A DNA stretch of 64,000 nt from Betaproteobacteria bacterium UBA5216 (GTDB lineage: Bacteria > Pseudomonadota > Gammaproteobacteria > Burkholderiales > SG8-41): contig DHVE01000028.1 of the NCBI GenBank assembly GCA_002412495.1, positions 18,007-82,006 of the forward strand, written 5' to 3'. The notes beneath the pieces were generated by a model. The model was not told the DNA's origin and searched no databases. It saw only the letters and a list, made by a program, of their open reading frames with translations. Shown one piece after another: positions 8,076 through 17,134 of the stretch; positions within the stretch are counted from its first letter, which is position 1; each line of letters begins with the position of its first letter. The position numbers and the translations under genes were made by a program.

Positions 8076-8570
8076 ATGGCCAAAAAATCCACGGCGAGCG
8101 CAAAAAAAACCACCGCCAAACCCGCAACACCATCCCCCGGCATGCCCAACCCAAGCCGCGTCTTCAAGGGCGGCATGCCCACCACGCTGGGCATGAAACT
8201 CGTGTCGGTCACCAAGAAAAAAGTCGTCGCGGAAATGCCGGTGAAAGATCAGCATCGCAACTGGAATGGCCGCGTCAATGGCGGCGCGATTATGTCACTG
8301 GCCGATGCCACGGGCGCGGCGGGCGCGGTGGCGAACATGCCGCCAGGCCATCGCGGCGGCACGCTGGAATCAAAAACCAATTTTTTCGCGGCGGGCGTCG
8401 GGCCGGTAATGCGCGCGGTGGCGATTCCACTGCATATCGGCCGTACCACGTCGGTGTGGCAAACCACCATCACCAACAGCGGCGACGGCAGCCGGGTGGC
8501 CATCGTGACGCAGACACAAATGTGTTTGCCGATTCCGCCCAACCGGGGCGGTTATAAAGACAGCCCTTGA
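8076..8570 (+). CDS. PaaI-type hotdog thioesterase
   Basis: A 164-residue hotdog-fold protein. The chosen ATG at 8076 follows GGGAGCA and begins a lysine/alanine-rich tail (residues 1-27) that is not part of the fold. The hotdog helix motif reads NGRVNGGAIMSLADATG; the family's usual HGG is NGG here, and the acid that normally follows (D/E in LAD) is present. The later strands TNFFAAGVGPVMRAVAIPLHIGRT and VAIVTQTQM complete the fold. These enzymes hydrolyse aryl- or acyl-CoA thioesters, which fits the acyl-CoA dehydrogenase nearby. The His-to-Asn change may alter activity. Confidence 0.86.
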   Translation: MAKKSTASAKKTTAKPATPSPGMPNPSRVFKGGMPTTLGMKLVSVTKKKVVAEMPVKDQHRNWNGRVNGGAIMSLADATGAAGAVANMPPGHRGGTLESKTNFFAAGVGPVMRAVAIPLHIGRTTSVWQTTITNSGDGSRVAIVTQTQMCLPIPPNRGGYKDSP

Positions 8571-8598
8571 TGCGGGCGATAGCGATGGCGATAGCAGC

Positions 8599-8621
8599 GG
8601 TCGCCGCCTGACGCGGCGACC
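8599..8621. terminator. 9-bp perfect hairpin between convergent genes
   Basis: GGTCGCCGC and GCGGCGACC enclose the loop CTGAC. It lies between the thioesterase end (8570) and the end of the minus-strand gene at 8639. It is preceded by a short GCGATA/GCGATG hexamer run (about 8576-8594). There is no T-tract, so it may be a bidirectional terminator or a REP-like sequence. Confidence 0.5.
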
Positions 8622-8638
8622 TGTCGCGACCGCCGTAA

Positions 8639-9376
8639 CTACGCCGCTGGCCAGAGCCGCGCCGCCAGATTCGGCGAACCCGGCGCATGCACCAGCTTGC
8701 GCACCACGTCGTCGGTCCACTGCTCCATTTTCGGATTCGCCTTTTCGTGCTCAACGAACTTGGCGTCGCGCGCGCGCGTGGACAAGAACTCATACAAAAT
8801 CATGTGCTTGGCCCAGCCCGACACTGATGCGTATTTGCGAACGCGCACGCATCCGGGCAGTTTTTCCATCGACGGCAAGCGCCACTGCGCGTACCACGCG
8901 GCAAGTTCGTCTTCATCCTGGCCCGGGCCGGCATTGAAGCTGCCCAACTGAATGCCGGGAGCGGACGCGCGATCCGGCGCATATTTTGCCGCATCAAATT
9001 CCGGACCGTGGATGCGTTTTTCCTCGGTGGCGATGTTGTAACGCTCGCCGATGCGCAGGGCGAGCATTTTCTTGTCGGCATCGGACAACCGCGCGCGCAT
9101 CTGTGCGGGCGTCGGGTTGACGAACACGTGCGCATCCGCCGCGCCGAACAACAAAATGTAGCGGTCGCCGATGGGTATCGACGGATCGTTCACATGGCCC
9201 AGCCGGTTCGGCGCGCCGGTCATCTTGACATTGGTTTCCGACGCGTAGTGCGCGCCCCACAGGTAACCGGGCTGCCGCAGCATATTGGGAATATAGTGGC
9301 CGTGCAGCCACTGCAAATATTCGTCGCGCCCCTGCTCCGGCAGGTTGTACCATGTCATCCAGATGCCACGATCCAT
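8639..9376 (-). CDS. hypothetical protein with two dimeric alpha/beta-barrel (EthD/Dabb-like) halves
   Basis: A 245-residue cytoplasmic protein that I cannot name. Two halves look alike: an N-terminal WMTWYNLPEQGRDEYLQWLH then YIPNMLRQPGYLWGAHY, and a C-terminal QLGSFNAGPGQDEDELAAWY then RLPSMEKLPGCVRVRKY. This layout of beta strand, long helix with a 'W...H..P..L..PG' end and second strand is typical of the ferredoxin-like stress-responsive/EthD fold. I chose the ATG at 9376 (MDRGIWM) over 9397. Its place between receptors suggests an accessory catabolic role. The minus-strand start lies close to the divergent receptor gene at 9460. Confidence 0.6.
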   Translation of the reverse strand: MDRGIWMTWYNLPEQGRDEYLQWLHGHYIPNMLRQPGYLWGAHYASETNVKMTGAPNRLGHVNDPSIPIGDRYILLFGAADAHVFVNPTPAQMRARLSDADKKMLALRIGERYNIATEEKRIHGPEFDAAKYAPDRASAPGIQLGSFNAGPGQDEDELAAWYAQWRLPSMEKLPGCVRVRKYASVSGWAKHMILYEFLSTRARDAKFVEHEKANPKMEQWTDDVVRKLVHAPGSPNLAARLWPAA

Positions 9377-9459
9377 GCTGTCCACTGTGCTCTCCATTGG
9401 TTGATGTGCAGTACGATTATACGGCTACAATTGCCGCTACGTTTCCACAGGAGGCTCCC

Positions 9460-10470
9460 GTGAAATTCCCCGTCGCATCCATCGGTCCGCTCGATGCATT
9501 GTGCTTTTTGTGCTGCTTGTGCCTGTCTTGGCTATGGTGCTTCGGCGCAACGCCCGCAGCCGCACAAGGTCTCGGCAACATCGGCGGACGCCCGATCCGC
9601 ATCATCGTGCCCGTTGCGCCGGGCGGACCTTCGGATACCGCCGTGCGCATTCTCGTGCCGCGCCTCTCCGAGGCGCTGAAACAAACGCTGGTGGTGGACA
9701 ACCGCCCCAGCAATAACGGCGTGGCCGGCACGGAAATCGCCGCGCGCGCCAATCCCGATGGCCTCACGCTCAACATCGGCAACAGCGGCACGCATGCCAT
9801 CAACCCCAGCCTCTACAAAACGCTGCCTTACGATCCGGTGCGTGATTTCGTGCCGATCATCCAGATTGTCACCAGCGGCATGGTGCTGGTGGCCACGCCC
9901 AAGCTGCCGGTGAATTCGTTCCGGGATTTTGTGGCGCTGGCAAAAAAAGACCCCGGCAAACTCAATATGGCGGTGGCCGGCGCGACAGGCGAACTCGCCG
10001 GCGATGCGATGATGGCAATGAGTGGCATCCGCATGAACAACGTGCGCTACAAGGGCAGTTCGCCGGCCGAAATCGCAACACTTTCCGGCGAATCCGACGC
10101 CAGCATGTTGACACCGCTCGCCAGCATGCAGCACATCGCATCGGGCCGGCTTAAGGCGATGGGCATTTCCAGCAGCAAGCGTTCGCCCCTGCTGCCCAAC
10201 GTGCCGACGCTGGCGGAACAGGGACTCTCGGGCTACGACTTTCAGATTTGGCATGGCCTGTTCGCGCCATTAAAAACACCCGAAACCATAACACAAAAAG
10301 TACACAAGGCCACGATGCAGGCGCTCGACGCGCCCGAAGTTAAAGAGCGATTCTCCATGCTGGGCTTCACCATTATCGGCAATACCGCCACGGAATTCGC
10401 CGCCGTGGTAAAAAGTGAACTGGCCAAGTTTCGTAGAGTCGTCGCGGATGCGGGTATCAAACTGGAATAG
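9460..10470 (+). CDS. Bug/TctC-family solute receptor, GTG start
   Basis: A 336-residue receptor. A GTG at 9460 preceded by CAGGAGG at 7-base spacing is the best start, and gives a cysteine- and leucine-rich signal peptide ending at AAAQG. Family segments are IRIIVPVAPGGPSDTAVRI, VVDNRPSNNGVAGTEIAA, YKTLPYDPVRDFVPI and VRYKGSSPAEIATLSGE. The last segment lacks the usual His-Val-Pro before YKG (NNVRYKG instead), as in the receptor at 14852, so these two may form a subgroup. It stands alone; the next plus-strand gene is a signalling protein. Confidence 0.93.
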   Translation: MKFPVASIGPLDALCFLCCLCLSWLWCFGATPAAAQGLGNIGGRPIRIIVPVAPGGPSDTAVRILVPRLSEALKQTLVVDNRPSNNGVAGTEIAARANPDGLTLNIGNSGTHAINPSLYKTLPYDPVRDFVPIIQIVTSGMVLVATPKLPVNSFRDFVALAKKDPGKLNMAVAGATGELAGDAMMAMSGIRMNNVRYKGSSPAEIATLSGESDASMLTPLASMQHIASGRLKAMGISSSKRSPLLPNVPTLAEQGLSGYDFQIWHGLFAPLKTPETITQKVHKATMQALDAPEVKERFSMLGFTIIGNTATEFAAVVKSELAKFRRVVADAGIKLE

Positions 10471-10589
10471 GCCGCAGCGTGCCACGCCTAGCCGGGTCGC
10501 GGGATGCTTAACCGTGGTATTGCCTGTCACCGTGATCTGGCGTAAAGATGGGCATCAATGTGCGGGATCGCACTTATAAATAGCGGAAC

Positions 10590-13500
10590 ATGAGCAATCG
10601 TCACAAGCTGCTGGCTGGACTGGGCCTGGGCGCCCTGGCCGTGATGGCGCTGGTGGTGCAATTGATCTGGTCGGGTTATCGCGAGACCATCAACGTCGCA
10701 CAGACGACCACGCGAGGCTATGCCGCGCTGCTCGAAGCGCGGCTGAGCGACGTGCTGCGGCGCGTTGACGCCGATTTGCAGGCTCTTCAGCATACAACGC
10801 CGGCCGTGGCGATGAATCCGGATAGCGCCGCCCAACACGCGCAACTAAACGCCACCCTTAAGGCGCGACTGATTCAATTCCCCGAAGTCGCCGGGCTTTC
10901 CATCCTGGATGCCAAGGGCGACACCCGGTATACCTCCTACACGGATTCGTCGCGGCCGAATTTCGCCGACCGCGGCTTCTTCCGTACGTTGCGCAACAAT
11001 CCGCGCGCCACGGTGGTATTTTCCGAAGTCATCGCTGCACGTAACACCGGGCGTCACGGCTTTGCAGTGGCCAGACCGCTGCGCGATCAGGATGGTATTT
11101 TCCGGGGTGTGGTGGTGGCATTGATTGAACTGGAGCACTTTCGCAAGTTGTTCCAGTCGCTTCACGTAGGCGCCAACGGCAATATCGCGATCTATCGCAG
11201 TGACGATTTCCGGCAGGTGCTGCGCTGGCCCGAGATCAAGGGCAGGCTCAATGTACCGTTGCCAGCCGGAAATCCCGCGCAAACGGCGTTTGGCGGCGGC
11301 GATAGAACCGTCACGATGGAATTCACATCGTCGACAGACAACATACCGCGCATCTACAGTTTTCACGTGCTTGATCCTTACCCCTTCTTCGTCGCCGTGG
11401 GCGTGGCGCGTGACGACGTGCTGGCGGGGTGGCGGCAACGCTCGTTGACCGCGGGATTCGCCGCGCTGTTGCTGATGGGCCTGTTGCTGGGACTGCTGTA
11501 TCGAATGACGCGCGCCGACGCGGCACGCGCTAGGCTGGCTGCCATCGTCGATGCCTCGAACGATGCCATTGTCAGCCGCGATGCGACCGGCAAGGTATTG
11601 AGCTGGAATCGCAGCGCGGAACGGCTGTTTGGCTATGCAGCATCGGAAATTATCGGGCGCAACATCTGCCAGCTGGTACCACCCGCGCAGATGCCGGAAC
11701 TCAGAATTGGCGAAGAAGTGAATACGGATTTCGGCGCGCGTTCGCACGATTCAGTCCGGGTTACCAAGGACGGGCGCCTGATCGATGTCTCGATCAGCGC
11801 GTCGCCAATCAAGGATCCTCTGGGACACGTCAATGCCGTCGCGCTGATTTTTCGCGATATCAGCGAACGCAAAAAGGCCGAAGAGGCGCGCAGCCGGCTC
11901 GCCGCCGCCACGGAAGGCTCGAACGACGCGATTTTCATCCGCGATGCCGACGGTAAAATCGTCTACTGGAACCCCGGCGCGCAAAAACTCTATGGATACA
12001 CATCCGAGGAAGTGCTCGGTCGGGACAGCAGCTTCCTGGTGCCGCCGGAATACCTTGAAAGTCGCGCGCGGCACTGGCAGGTGCTGCAACAAGGCGGCAC
12101 GGTTGAAAATCACGAGACTGTGCGCCGCTGCAAGGACCAATCGTTGGTGGATGTTTCAATCAGCGTGTCGCGGGTAAAAGATGCCACTGGAAACACCATT
12201 GGGCTGACGACCATTGCCCGCGACATCACCGGGCGCAAACGCGCGGAGCGCGCACAGGCGCAACTCGCGGCCATCGTGGAAACCAGTGACGACGCCATCG
12301 TCGGCCGCGCGCCCGACGATACCATCGTCAGCTGGAATGCGGCCGCCGAGCGCATGTTCGGCTGGAGCGCTGGCGAAGCAATCGGTAAATCGTTCCGCGG
12401 CCTGCTGTCGCAGACGCCGGAGGTCAGAAAGCAGAGTCGCTTCGAAAAGGTGCTGCGCGGCGAACCCGCTCCGTCTTCGCTGGAAGATATCCGGCGTTGC
12501 AAGGACGGCTCAACCATACACGTGCAGACCACCATGTCAGCGGTCAGGGATGCGAGCGGCAATATCCTGTTTGTTTCGTGCATCATGCGCGATGTCACCG
12601 CCCGCGTGCTCGCGGAACGCCACATCGAACAACTCGCGACCAAGGACACGCTGACGGGTCTGTCCAATCGCAGCATGCTGATGGAGCAAATGCACGGCGC
12701 CATCGCGCGCGCCGCCCGCTCACAAACACAACTGGCCGTGATATTTGTCGATCTCGACCGCTTCAAGGCGGTCAACGACACGCTCGGGCACGCCGCCGGC
12801 GACGAGTTATTGCGCGAATGCGCGAAGCGCCTTACCGATTGCGTACGTGACGGCGATGTCGTGGCGCGTCTCGGCGGCGATGAATTCGTCGTGCTGCTCG
12901 CCGACATCACCGACACTGCCATCGTAACGCCGATCGCCAGCCGGATGCTCAAGCTTTTGACGACGCCGTATCGCCTTCACGGTCACGACGCGCAGACCTC
13001 CGCCAGCATCGGTATCTGTTTCTATCCGGCGGATGGCGAGGACGTCACAACGTTGATGAAATACGCCGACATCGCGATGTATCACGCCAAGGATCTGGGA
13101 CGCAATAATTTCCAGTTCTATGCCGAAGAAATGAACCAGCGCATGTTGCGCCGCCAGCAGCTGGAACGTGAATTGCGCGCCGCCGTGCAGAACAACGAAT
13201 TTGTCCTGCATTACCAGCCGCAGATTGTCGTGTCCACCGGCGAAATTCAGGGTGCCGAGTCGTTGATCCGCTGGCAGCACCCGGTGCGGGGACTCTTACC
13301 GCCGGGAGAATTCATCCAGGTCGCCGAGGAGACGGGCTTGATCGTGCCCATCGGCGCATGGGCGCTGGATCACGCCTGCGGCACCATCAAGAAATGGCGG
13401 GATACCGGCGTGGGCATACCTTATGTCGTGGTCAACGTTTCCGCGGCGCAACTGGAATCCGACCTGGTGACAACCATGCGGCAGGCGCTGGTTACGCACA

Positions 13501-14006
13501 ACATCGAACCCGGCTGGCTGATGCTCGAAATCACCGAAACCATGTTGATGGCGCGCGTCGAAGAAGCCATTACCATCCTGCGGCGCATACGCGAACTGGG
13601 CATACGCATCGCAATGGACGACTTCGGCACGGGTTATTCCTCGCTCAGTGTGCTGCAACGCCTGCCGCTCGACACGCTCAAGATCGACCGCAGCTTCGTC
13701 AGCGCCATCGACGACGAAGCCAACAATGCGCGCGCCTGCGCCATCATCGGCGCCATCATCGCGATCGCCAAGGAACTCGGTTTGAGCGTGGTGGCGGAAG
13801 GCGTTGAAACCACGACGCAACTGGCCTTCCTGCGCACGCTCAATTGCGACACCTATCAGGGGTATCTTTACAGCATGCCGGTGGACACCGTGACGCTTGA
13901 GCGGCAGCACGCCGCACCGGTAAAGTCGGTGCTCAACGACGAAGACGGCAGGGCAATCACCATGACAGCCCGGGTCACCATGGAGTTGCCGCTCGATTTG
14001 CCTTAG
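10590..14006 (+). CDS. membrane-bound PAS-PAS-PAS-GGDEF-EAL cyclic-di-GMP protein
   Basis: A 1138-residue signalling protein. A first membrane helix is at about 8-28, followed by a periplasmic Cache/CHASE-like sensor of about 250 residues (with LDAKGDTRYTSY and GFAVARPLRDQDG) and a second helix at about 285-307. Three PAS domains begin near 314, 437 and 559; each opens with the pattern AAIV/AAAT..S.DAI and has a PAC-type end (AEEARSR, RKRAERAQ). The diguanylate cyclase has LGGDEF near 760 and an upstream RDGD inhibitory site five residues before GGDEF. The phosphodiesterase has AESLIRW near 888 (ESL in place of EAL), DDFGTGYSSL, LKIDRSF and VAEGVET. Both catalytic sets look mostly intact. No neighbour suggests the stimulus. 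Confidence 0.96.
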   Translation: MSNRHKLLAGLGLGALAVMALVVQLIWSGYRETINVAQTTTRGYAALLEARLSDVLRRVDADLQALQHTTPAVAMNPDSAAQHAQLNATLKARLIQFPEVAGLSILDAKGDTRYTSYTDSSRPNFADRGFFRTLRNNPRATVVFSEVIAARNTGRHGFAVARPLRDQDGIFRGVVVALIELEHFRKLFQSLHVGANGNIAIYRSDDFRQVLRWPEIKGRLNVPLPAGNPAQTAFGGGDRTVTMEFTSSTDNIPRIYSFHVLDPYPFFVAVGVARDDVLAGWRQRSLTAGFAALLLMGLLLGLLYRMTRADAARARLAAIVDASNDAIVSRDATGKVLSWNRSAERLFGYAASEIIGRNICQLVPPAQMPELRIGEEVNTDFGARSHDSVRVTKDGRLIDVSISASPIKDPLGHVNAVALIFRDISERKKAEEARSRLAAATEGSNDAIFIRDADGKIVYWNPGAQKLYGYTSEEVLGRDSSFLVPPEYLESRARHWQVLQQGGTVENHETVRRCKDQSLVDVSISVSRVKDATGNTIGLTTIARDITGRKRAERAQAQLAAIVETSDDAIVGRAPDDTIVSWNAAAERMFGWSAGEAIGKSFRGLLSQTPEVRKQSRFEKVLRGEPAPSSLEDIRRCKDGSTIHVQTTMSAVRDASGNILFVSCIMRDVTARVLAERHIEQLATKDTLTGLSNRSMLMEQMHGAIARAARSQTQLAVIFVDLDRFKAVNDTLGHAAGDELLRECAKRLTDCVRDGDVVARLGGDEFVVLLADITDTAIVTPIASRMLKLLTTPYRLHGHDAQTSASIGICFYPADGEDVTTLMKYADIAMYHAKDLGRNNFQFYAEEMNQRMLRRQQLERELRAAVQNNEFVLHYQPQIVVSTGEIQGAESLIRWQHPVRGLLPPGEFIQVAEETGLIVPIGAWALDHACGTIKKWRDTGVGIPYVVVNVSAAQLESDLVTTMRQALVTHNIEPGWLMLEITETMLMARVEEAITILRRIRELGIRIAMDDFGTGYSSLSVLQRLPLDTLKIDRSFVSAIDDEANNARACAIIGAIIAIAKELGLSVVAEGVETTTQLAFLRTLNCDTYQGYLYSMPVDTVTLERQHAAPVKSVLNDEDGRAITMTARVTMELPLDLP

Positions 14007-14072
14007 CGCTCTGTCGTAACTCGCTCGCACCACGCCTCGTGGCGCGCACAAAGAAATGTAAGAACGAAAAGA

Positions 14073-14714
14073 CTACACCACCGGCTTTACGTACTGCGGC
14101 AACGGCGCCAACGGCAACAATCCATTGGGCGGAGCGGTGCGCGCCACGTTCATCAGCATCGCGATCATCGCGTAGTAGCCCACCACGCCGACGAGATCGA
14201 CCACGCTTTCTTCACCGAAATATTTGACGGCGCGCGCGTAGGTAACGTCCGACACGCCGCGGTTTTTCAGCAGTTCGTTCACAAAATCATAAACGATGGC
14301 TTCATCTTTTTTCATTTTCGCCGGACGGCGGGATTCCGCTAACGCATCGACGGTGTCCTGGCTTAACCCCCCCTTGAGTGCGTGCGGCACGTGCACCGCC
14401 CATTCATACTGGCAAGACCAATCGCGCGCCGCCATCAGCCCCGCGAACTCCGCCAGCCGAAACGGCACCTTGACGCCCCAACGAATGTAAGCGCCGAGTG
14501 CCTGCGTCGGCCCGGTCAATCCGGGGCTGCGCATCATCGGCACGAACGGCCCGCGCACATCCTTGCGCGGCCCCGCGGTGATATCCGCCGCGACTTTTTT
14601 CTGCGCGGCATTCAACTTTGCCGGCGGAATTTGCGGCAGACGTTCGCGCAGAATATTGACGCGCATTTGTTTTTTCTGCTTGACAGCGGGAGCGTGCCTT
14701 GCGGTGCTGGTCAT
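14073..14714 (-). CDS. carboxymuconolactone decarboxylase-family protein
   Basis: A 213-residue all-helical protein of the CMD/AhpD superfamily. The core matches the family: PFVPMMRSPGLTGPTQALGAY, then FRLAEFAGLMAARDWSCQYEWAVHVPHA, where Cys and His of SCQYEWAVH stand in the active-site helix with only one Cys, and the closing helix VDLVGVVGYYAMIAMLMN. This favours a decarboxylase-like or uncharacterised member over a two-Cys alkylhydroperoxidase. The ATG at 14714 has an AAAGGAAAA ribosome binding site. It is downstream of the receptor at 14852 and may share its operon, although a repeat-rich gap of 137 bases separates them. Confidence 0.85.
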   Translation of the reverse strand: MTSTARHAPAVKQKKQMRVNILRERLPQIPPAKLNAAQKKVAADITAGPRKDVRGPFVPMMRSPGLTGPTQALGAYIRWGVKVPFRLAEFAGLMAARDWSCQYEWAVHVPHALKGGLSQDTVDALAESRRPAKMKKDEAIVYDFVNELLKNRGVSDVTYARAVKYFGEESVVDLVGVVGYYAMIAMLMNVARTAPPNGLLPLAPLPQYVKPVV

Positions 14715-14830
14715 GATTTTCCTTTAATGGATGTTGAAAGTTCGTGGAAGGTTGAAAGGTTAGGGTGAGGTGTAACGGGGAGGCATAAGATGTGTCGTGC
14801 AGTGTACAAAAGAAAGTTTAGCGAGACATA

Positions 14831-14856
14831 CTACGCCTCACGCCTAAACCCTCACT
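14831..14856. repeat. CCTCANN heptamer repeat with inverted partner
   Basis: CCTCACG, CCTAAAC and CCTCACT lie in series at 14836-14856, the last over the receptor stop codon. A roughly complementary G-rich arm (GGTTAGGGTGAGGTGTAAC) lies about 75 bases to the left, near 14758-14776. Together they form an imperfect inverted repeat that fills most of the gap between the two minus-strand genes. Confidence 0.45.
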
Positions 14857-15841
14857 GCGGCACGATGCCCGCATCCAGCATGATTTTTCGAAATCGCGGC
14901 ACGTCGCGGCTCAATTGCGCCGCAAATTGCGCTGGCGTATTCACGATTAATTCACTGCCGCGATGCGACACAATCTCCTTGATCTCCGGCGCGTCGAACA
15001 CGCGCACGATTTCGCGATGCAGTATACGCACGATGCGATCCGGCGTTTTCGCGGGCACGAACACACCGTGCCAGTTGCCCGAGGTTTCATAGCCGGCGAT
15101 ACCCTGCTCCGAAAACGTTTGCACATCGGGCATCAGCGGCGAACGTTTAGAACTGATGATGCCATACACCTTAAGCCGCCCGGATTTGTAGTGCGGCGCC
15201 ACTACCGGCACGGATAACTGCACCAGTTCCACTTCCCCGGAAATCACCGCCACTTCCGCCGGCGCACTGCCTTTGTACGGCACATTGTTCAACACGATAC
15301 CCATCGCCGCCTTAAAGACCTCGGTGCCTACCGCGCCGTTCGCGCCGGCGACGCCGACGTTGATTTTTCCCGGATTGGCCTTGGCGTAGGCAACCAGTTC
15401 CTTCATCGTTTTCGGCGCAAACCGGATATGCCCGACCAACGCCGAGCCATTGGAAATCAACTGAGACACTGCAACAAAGTCGCGGATCGGATCGTACGGC
15501 AGCTGTTTATACAGCCCGGTGTTGATCACATGCGTGCCGTTGTTGCCGATGCCGAGTGTCAATCCGTCGGGCGGCGCCTTGGCGACCAGCTCCGTGGCAA
15601 TCACGCCGTTCACGCTTTGACGGTTATCGACGACGATGTTTTGTTTTAGATACTCGCCGAGTTTGGGTGCCAGCAACCGTGCCGCAAAATCGGAAGGCCC
15701 GCCGGCTGGCGAAGGCGCAATCAGCCGCACCGATCGAGACGGATAATCCTGCGCTGCCAGTGGGAATGCCGCCAACACACCGCTGCCGAATAGGCCGAAC
15801 ACGCAGACCGCGCGCGGCAGCGCACTCGGCGATATCATCAT
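14852..15841 (-). CDS. Bug/TctC-family solute receptor
   Basis: A 329-residue receptor with a signal peptide ending at PLAAQDYPS. It has RLIAPSPAGGPSDFAARLL, VVDNRQSVNGVIATEL, KAPPDGLTLGIGNNGTH and NVPYKGSAPAEVAVISGEVE. The 'GLTLGIGN.GTH' segment is shared with the receptor at 9460, and both lack the usual 'DGYTLL', so they may bind a related ligand. The start codon has no ribosome binding site: the 14 bases before it belong to the AT-rich repeat. It follows the peroxidase gene at 15866 after 24 bases and is probably the last-but-one gene of that operon. Confidence 0.92.
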   Translation of the reverse strand: MMISPSALPRAVCVFGLFGSGVLAAFPLAAQDYPSRSVRLIAPSPAGGPSDFAARLLAPKLGEYLKQNIVVDNRQSVNGVIATELVAKAPPDGLTLGIGNNGTHVINTGLYKQLPYDPIRDFVAVSQLISNGSALVGHIRFAPKTMKELVAYAKANPGKINVGVAGANGAVGTEVFKAAMGIVLNNVPYKGSAPAEVAVISGEVELVQLSVPVVAPHYKSGRLKVYGIISSKRSPLMPDVQTFSEQGIAGYETSGNWHGVFVPAKTPDRIVRILHREIVRVFDAPEIKEIVSHRGSELIVNTPAQFAAQLSRDVPRFRKIMLDAGIVPQ

Positions 15842-15858
15842 AAATACTTGTTTTTAAA
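15841..15858 (-). repeat. AT-rich 18-bp motif, copy b
   Basis: On the minus strand TTTAAAAACAAGTATTTA, 16 of 18 bases matching the consensus. As in copy a, its final A is the A of an ATG start codon, here of the receptor gene. A flanking inverted pair, CATAAATA (15839-15846) and TATTTATG (15863-15870), surrounds it. Confidence 0.75.
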
Positions 15859-15865
15859 CGACTAT

Positions 15866-17134
15866 TTATGGTGCGTAATGAGCATCCGCCGCCGACTTGG
15901 CACCCAGCAGGCACGGTGGGTGCGCGTACTCCTTGCCTCGCCAAGGCGGCGCGCGATCCATGTTCAGTGTTTGCAAAAAGGCCACCAGATCGGCGGATTC
16001 CTGCGCCGTCAGCTTCAACGGCTTCAACAGGCTTTCACCGTCGGCATGCAAGCGATCCACGTTCAGTTCGGAATAATGGCGTACCACGTCATTCAGCGAC
16101 AACATTTCACCGCTGTGCATGTAAGGCCCGGTGTAACCCACGTTGCGCAATGAAGGCACTTTGAATTCGCCGAAATTGCGATGCTCCGGTTTCACATGAG
16201 TGGTTTTGGTCGCGCTGGCTCGCGTGGCATCGTCGTTATAGGGGCCCAGGAGATTGAACTTGCTGGCGGTCAATTTTTTGATGCCGTCGTGGCGGCCTCC
16301 ATCCACTTTTTTGCTATCGCCATCGATGAAGTGAGACACGCCAATATCGTGAAACTCGCCGTTGGTGAACATCGGCCCGGTGTGACAGGTACTGCAATTG
16401 CCCTTGCCGATAAAAATCTTCAGGCCGCGCCGTGCCTCGCGCGGATAAAGTGCCGCCGTGGCGCGATCCCCGCGCGCCAGCGCATCGCGAAAGGTGTCGA
16501 ACGGCGTGAATTCCGTCACCAGCGTCTCCTGAAAAGCTGCCATCACTTTGCCCACCCCCACCAGCACCGCCTCGTCGTCCTGCTTGGCGGGGCTGACACC
16601 GAAGGTTTTTTCGTAACGGCACGACAGATCCGCGTCGCGACGCAGGTATTGCGCGACATGCGCCGCGTTCGACGCCAGTTCGCGCGGGTCGACAATCGGG
16701 CGCATGCTTTGCGCCCACAAGCTGTCCGCCGCGCCGTCCAGCGCAAACCAGCGGTGATGTCGCATGTTCATCAGGGTGGGCGTATTACGATCCACCATCG
16801 CCTGCCCCTTGTTGCGCTTAACGCCGTCGGTCCAGTTGTATTCGGCGATGTGGCAGGTGCCGCACGACACGTTTTCCTTGACCGACAATTTCTCGTCAAA
16901 GAACAACCGCTCTCCCAGATCAACCGCGTGCGTATTTCCCGAAACACGATTGGTCACGTCCGGCGTCCACGACATCGGCCACGGCCCGTGGCTCAATATG
17001 CGGCTGATTTCCGCCTGGGTAAACTCGACAACGCGCGGCTCATTGGCCTGCGTCACCCCTATCAGTGACGAGACGCATACCCCCGCCGTCAATACCCCGC
17101 CCCAAAGTACTTTCCACGCCCTCGATTTTTTCAT
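15866..17134 (-). CDS. di-haem cytochrome c peroxidase / MauG-family protein
   Basis: A 422-residue exported di-haem protein. A signal peptide spans residues 1-30. Haem site one is CGTCH near residue 90 (in NVSCGTCHIAEYNWTDG), and haem site two is CSTCH near 247 (in GNCSTCHTGPMFTNGEFHDIG). Segments FALDGAADSLWAQSMRPI and VPSLRNVGYTGPYMHSGE are typical of the peroxidase/MauG family, with the axial Met or His in GPYMHSG. It acts in the periplasm, reducing peroxide or oxidising a protein or small substrate. Its ATG overlaps the TGA of the YtkA-like gene (ATGA), so the two are coupled. The C-terminal tail is alanine-rich and variable. Confidence 0.93.
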   Translation of the reverse strand: MKKSRAWKVLWGGVLTAGVCVSSLIGVTQANEPRVVEFTQAEISRILSHGPWPMSWTPDVTNRVSGNTHAVDLGERLFFDEKLSVKENVSCGTCHIAEYNWTDGVKRNKGQAMVDRNTPTLMNMRHHRWFALDGAADSLWAQSMRPIVDPRELASNAAHVAQYLRRDADLSCRYEKTFGVSPAKQDDEAVLVGVGKVMAAFQETLVTEFTPFDTFRDALARGDRATAALYPREARRGLKIFIGKGNCSTCHTGPMFTNGEFHDIGVSHFIDGDSKKVDGGRHDGIKKLTASKFNLLGPYNDDATRASATKTTHVKPEHRNFGEFKVPSLRNVGYTGPYMHSGEMLSLNDVVRHYSELNVDRLHADGESLLKPLKLTAQESADLVAFLQTLNMDRAPPWRGKEYAHPPCLLGAKSAADAHYAP

